Source: Chitinophagaceae bacterium
Lineage (GTDB): Bacteria > Bacteroidota > Bacteroidia > Chitinophagales > Chitinophagaceae
NCBI GenBank assembly: GCA_019747455.1
Contig: JAIEQT010000500.1
Coordinates: 1-8,099, forward strand
Direction of reading: 5' to 3'
Length of the DNA: 8,099 nt
The position numbers and the translations under genes are program-made. This document shows positions 6,464 to 8,099 of this stretch, piece by piece (position 1 is the first letter of the stretch; the number at the start of each line of letters is the position of its first letter). Under the pieces are notes generated by a model. It saw nothing but the letters and a program-made list of their open reading frames with translations, did not search any database and was not told the DNA's origin.

Positions 6464-8099
6464 GCGGTTGGAACAACTTTCTTAAAATTAAGGCGAATAG
6501 AATTAATAGCCAATACTACATCACTTAGCCCCATCACTAAAGCACCTACTGTGGGAGTTAATAAACCAAAGGCAGCAACTGGAATGGCTACAACATTGTA
6601 AATAAGCGCCCAAAATAAATTTTCCTGAATAGTTGTATACGTGTGTTTCCCTATACCTAAAGCAGTTGGCAGATTTTTAAAACCATTATTCATCAAAACA
6701 ATATCGGCACTCTGCATAGCAATTTGGGATGCTTCACTTAATGAAATACCTACGGTTGCTTTAGCTAATGCAGGAGCATCATTTATGCCATCACCTACCA
6801 TAGCAACAGGTGCTTGTTGATTCCATAGCTTGATTTTTTCCATTTTTTCTTGCGGACTTACTTCTGGATATACTTCATCTATCCCTAATATATTGGCAAC
6901 CTGCTCGCACTTTGCTCTTCTATCACCACTTAATAAAATTGTTTTTATGTTTTGTTTTGTAAAGAATTCAATCACTTGCCTAGCGGCGGGTCTTATTTCA
7001 TCTTCTAAGTCTAACCAGCCTAAAACAATATCATTTTTTATTACATACATAGCATGATGAACTTCTCCGTTATCTAGTTGTAAACCTTTATGTGAAACGA
7101 TTTTAAAGATACTTCCATCTTTACCTACAGCGCTAACTCCTAAACCTTTTATCTCTTCCACTTTTGTAAAACGTATAGGCTCTTTATGTTTCCAGTTTAT
7201 TACAATAGCTTTTGCTAAAGGATGTGCTGAAAATTTTTCTAATGAATACACTAGTTGTTTAAACTCATTCTCTCCTAAACTAATACCCGCATCTGTTAAG
7301 CCAAAGTTGGTTATAATAAAATTGCCGGTAGTAAGTGTACCAGTTTTATCAAAAACTACTGTTTTAATATTTTTAAATAGTTCTAGTGTTTTGGTTTGTT
7401 TGAATAGAATGCCATGCTGGGCTGCCCGGCCTAACCCAACAGCTATGGCAGCAGGTGTTGCCAAACCCATAGCGCAGGGACAAGCAATTACAAGTATGGC
7501 AATACTTCTAAGTAAGCTATCTGTAAATGTTTGGTTTGCAAAAAAATAATTGATGCCTAAACTAAGTATGGAAATACCAATAACAACCGGTACAAACACA
7601 GCACTTATTTTGTCTGCGAGTTGCTGTACAGGTGGTTTTTCTGTTTGTGCATTTTTTACAAGCTGTAAAATATTGCCTAATACTGAATCGGTTCCTACAG
7701 CCGTAATGTATGCTTTCACACTTCCATTTGTAATAATACTCCCGCCAATCAGAAGATCATTCATTTGTTTTTGAACGGGAACGGATTCTCCTGTAATCAC
7801 CGATTCATTTACAGCGGCATCACCCGATAATATCTTACAATCCATGGGTACGGCTTCCCCCGTACGAATCAATACCAGGTCTCCTACTTTTAATGTGTTG
7901 CTCTCAACCGGAAAAATATGTTCTTGGTGCTGCTCATCATAAGCAATCATATTCGCCATGGTTTTTTGTGTACGAATCAGTTTTTGCAGAGAGCGCTGTG
8001 TGGTTTCTACAGATTTATCTTCTAACCAATTGCCCAAAAACACGAGGGTTATTATCGTAGCAGTTGTTTCATAAAACATAAATTGTTCAGCCTGATGAG
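6460..8099 (-). CDS. heavy-metal-translocating P1B-type ATPase (Cu-type), 5' partial
   Basis: This membrane pump exports a soft metal ion, most likely Cu(I), at the cost of ATP. The frame is open to the right edge (HQAEQF precedes the Met at 8079), so that internal Met is not the start; any metal-binding domain and TM1-3 lie outside. Positions counted from that Met: TM4 1-19; actuator motif TGES 96-99; TM5 about 160-180; TM6 with the metal-site CPC (200-202) in CPCAMGLATP; phosphorylated D244 in DKTGTLT; nucleotide-domain HP (286-287, SAHPL where SEHPL is usual); hinge GDGINDAP (429-436). TM7 has YNVVAIP (494-500), fitting YN(X4)P of the P1B-1 copper group. TM8 reads MGLSD (516-520), so Asp replaces the second Ser of MxxSS. 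The copper call is therefore likely but not certain. The gene overlaps recQ by 4 bp (TTGA). No metal chaperone or metal regulator is visible in the window. Confidence 0.93.
   Translation of the reverse strand, partial: HQAEQFMFYETTATIITLVFLGNWLEDKSVETTQRSLQKLIRTQKTMANMIAYDEQHQEHIFPVESNTLKVGDLVLIRTGEAVPMDCKILSGDAAVNESVITGESVPVQKQMNDLLIGGSIITNGSVKAYITAVGTDSVLGNILQLVKNAQTEKPPVQQLADKISAVFVPVVIGISILSLGINYFFANQTFTDSLLRSIAILVIACPCAMGLATPAAIAVGLGRAAQHGILFKQTKTLELFKNIKTVVFDKTGTLTTGNFIITNFGLTDAGISLGENEFKQLVYSLEKFSAHPLAKAIVINWKHKEPIRFTKVEEIKGLGVSAVGKDGSIFKIVSHKGLQLDNGEVHHAMYVIKNDIVLGWLDLEDEIRPAARQVIEFFTKQNIKTILLSGDRRAKCEQVANILGIDEVYPEVSPQEKMEKIKLWNQQAPVAMVGDGINDAPALAKATVGISLSEASQIAMQSADIVLMNNGFKNLPTALGIGKHTYTTIQENLFWALIYNVVAIPVAAFGLLTPTVGALVMGLSDVVLAINSIRLNFKKVVPTA

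Noticed and set aside
8077..8079. ATG at 8079 as the start of the P-type ATPase
   Set aside because: The frame stays open to the window edge with family-like residues (HQAEQF) before this Met, and the Met falls within TM4, so it is internal.

Overview
The window is an AT-rich, gene-dense stretch of a Bacteroidota chromosome, probably from the Chitinophagaceae or a close relative. The evidence is the lack of Shine-Dalgarno sequences, a promoter-like element resembling the Bacteroidota -33/-7 type (TTG, then TAnnTTTG), an RprY-like response regulator, and a RecQ of the long-linker type that I recall from Flavobacteriia and Chitinophagia. The family-level placement is inference. No rRNA, tRNA, CRISPR array, insertion sequence or phage gene is visible. 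No gene-free stretch exceeds about 135 bases.

Layout. At the left edge (1-1040, minus strand) is a small redox or stress module: a MarR-family repressor followed by an NmrA-like NAD(P)-binding oxidoreductase that runs off the window. An identical 14-bp palindrome lies in front of each gene, which suggests one repressor controlling both. Divergent from it is ruvB (1087-2112, +), the Holliday-junction branch-migration motor. ruvB converges on an OmpR/PhoB-type response regulator (2198-2896, -). The 85-bp gap between them is filled by a heptamer-phased inverted repeat that probably ends transcription from both sides. Divergent from the regulator is a HerA-like ATPase of the DUF853/YjgR family (3031-4566, +). 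It converges, with a single base between stop codons, on recQ (4568-6463, -). recQ begins with TTG and overlaps by 4 bp the stop of an upstream heavy-metal P1B-type ATPase (6460 to the right edge, -, 5' partial), so the two look like a translationally coupled operon.

Function. Three genes encode DNA motors or motor-like ATPases (RuvB, HerA-like, RecQ). RuvB and RecQ act in homologous recombination and fork repair. The other genes serve metal export or homeostasis, electrophile or redox response, and two-component signalling. I see no gene set that amounts to a new defence or metabolic system. The most unusual signals are the heptamer hairpin, the paired MarR operators, the ATPase-recQ overlap with its TTG start, the displaced zinc-cysteine module of RecQ, and an Asp where copper ATPases normally carry the second Ser of the MxxSS motif in TM8.
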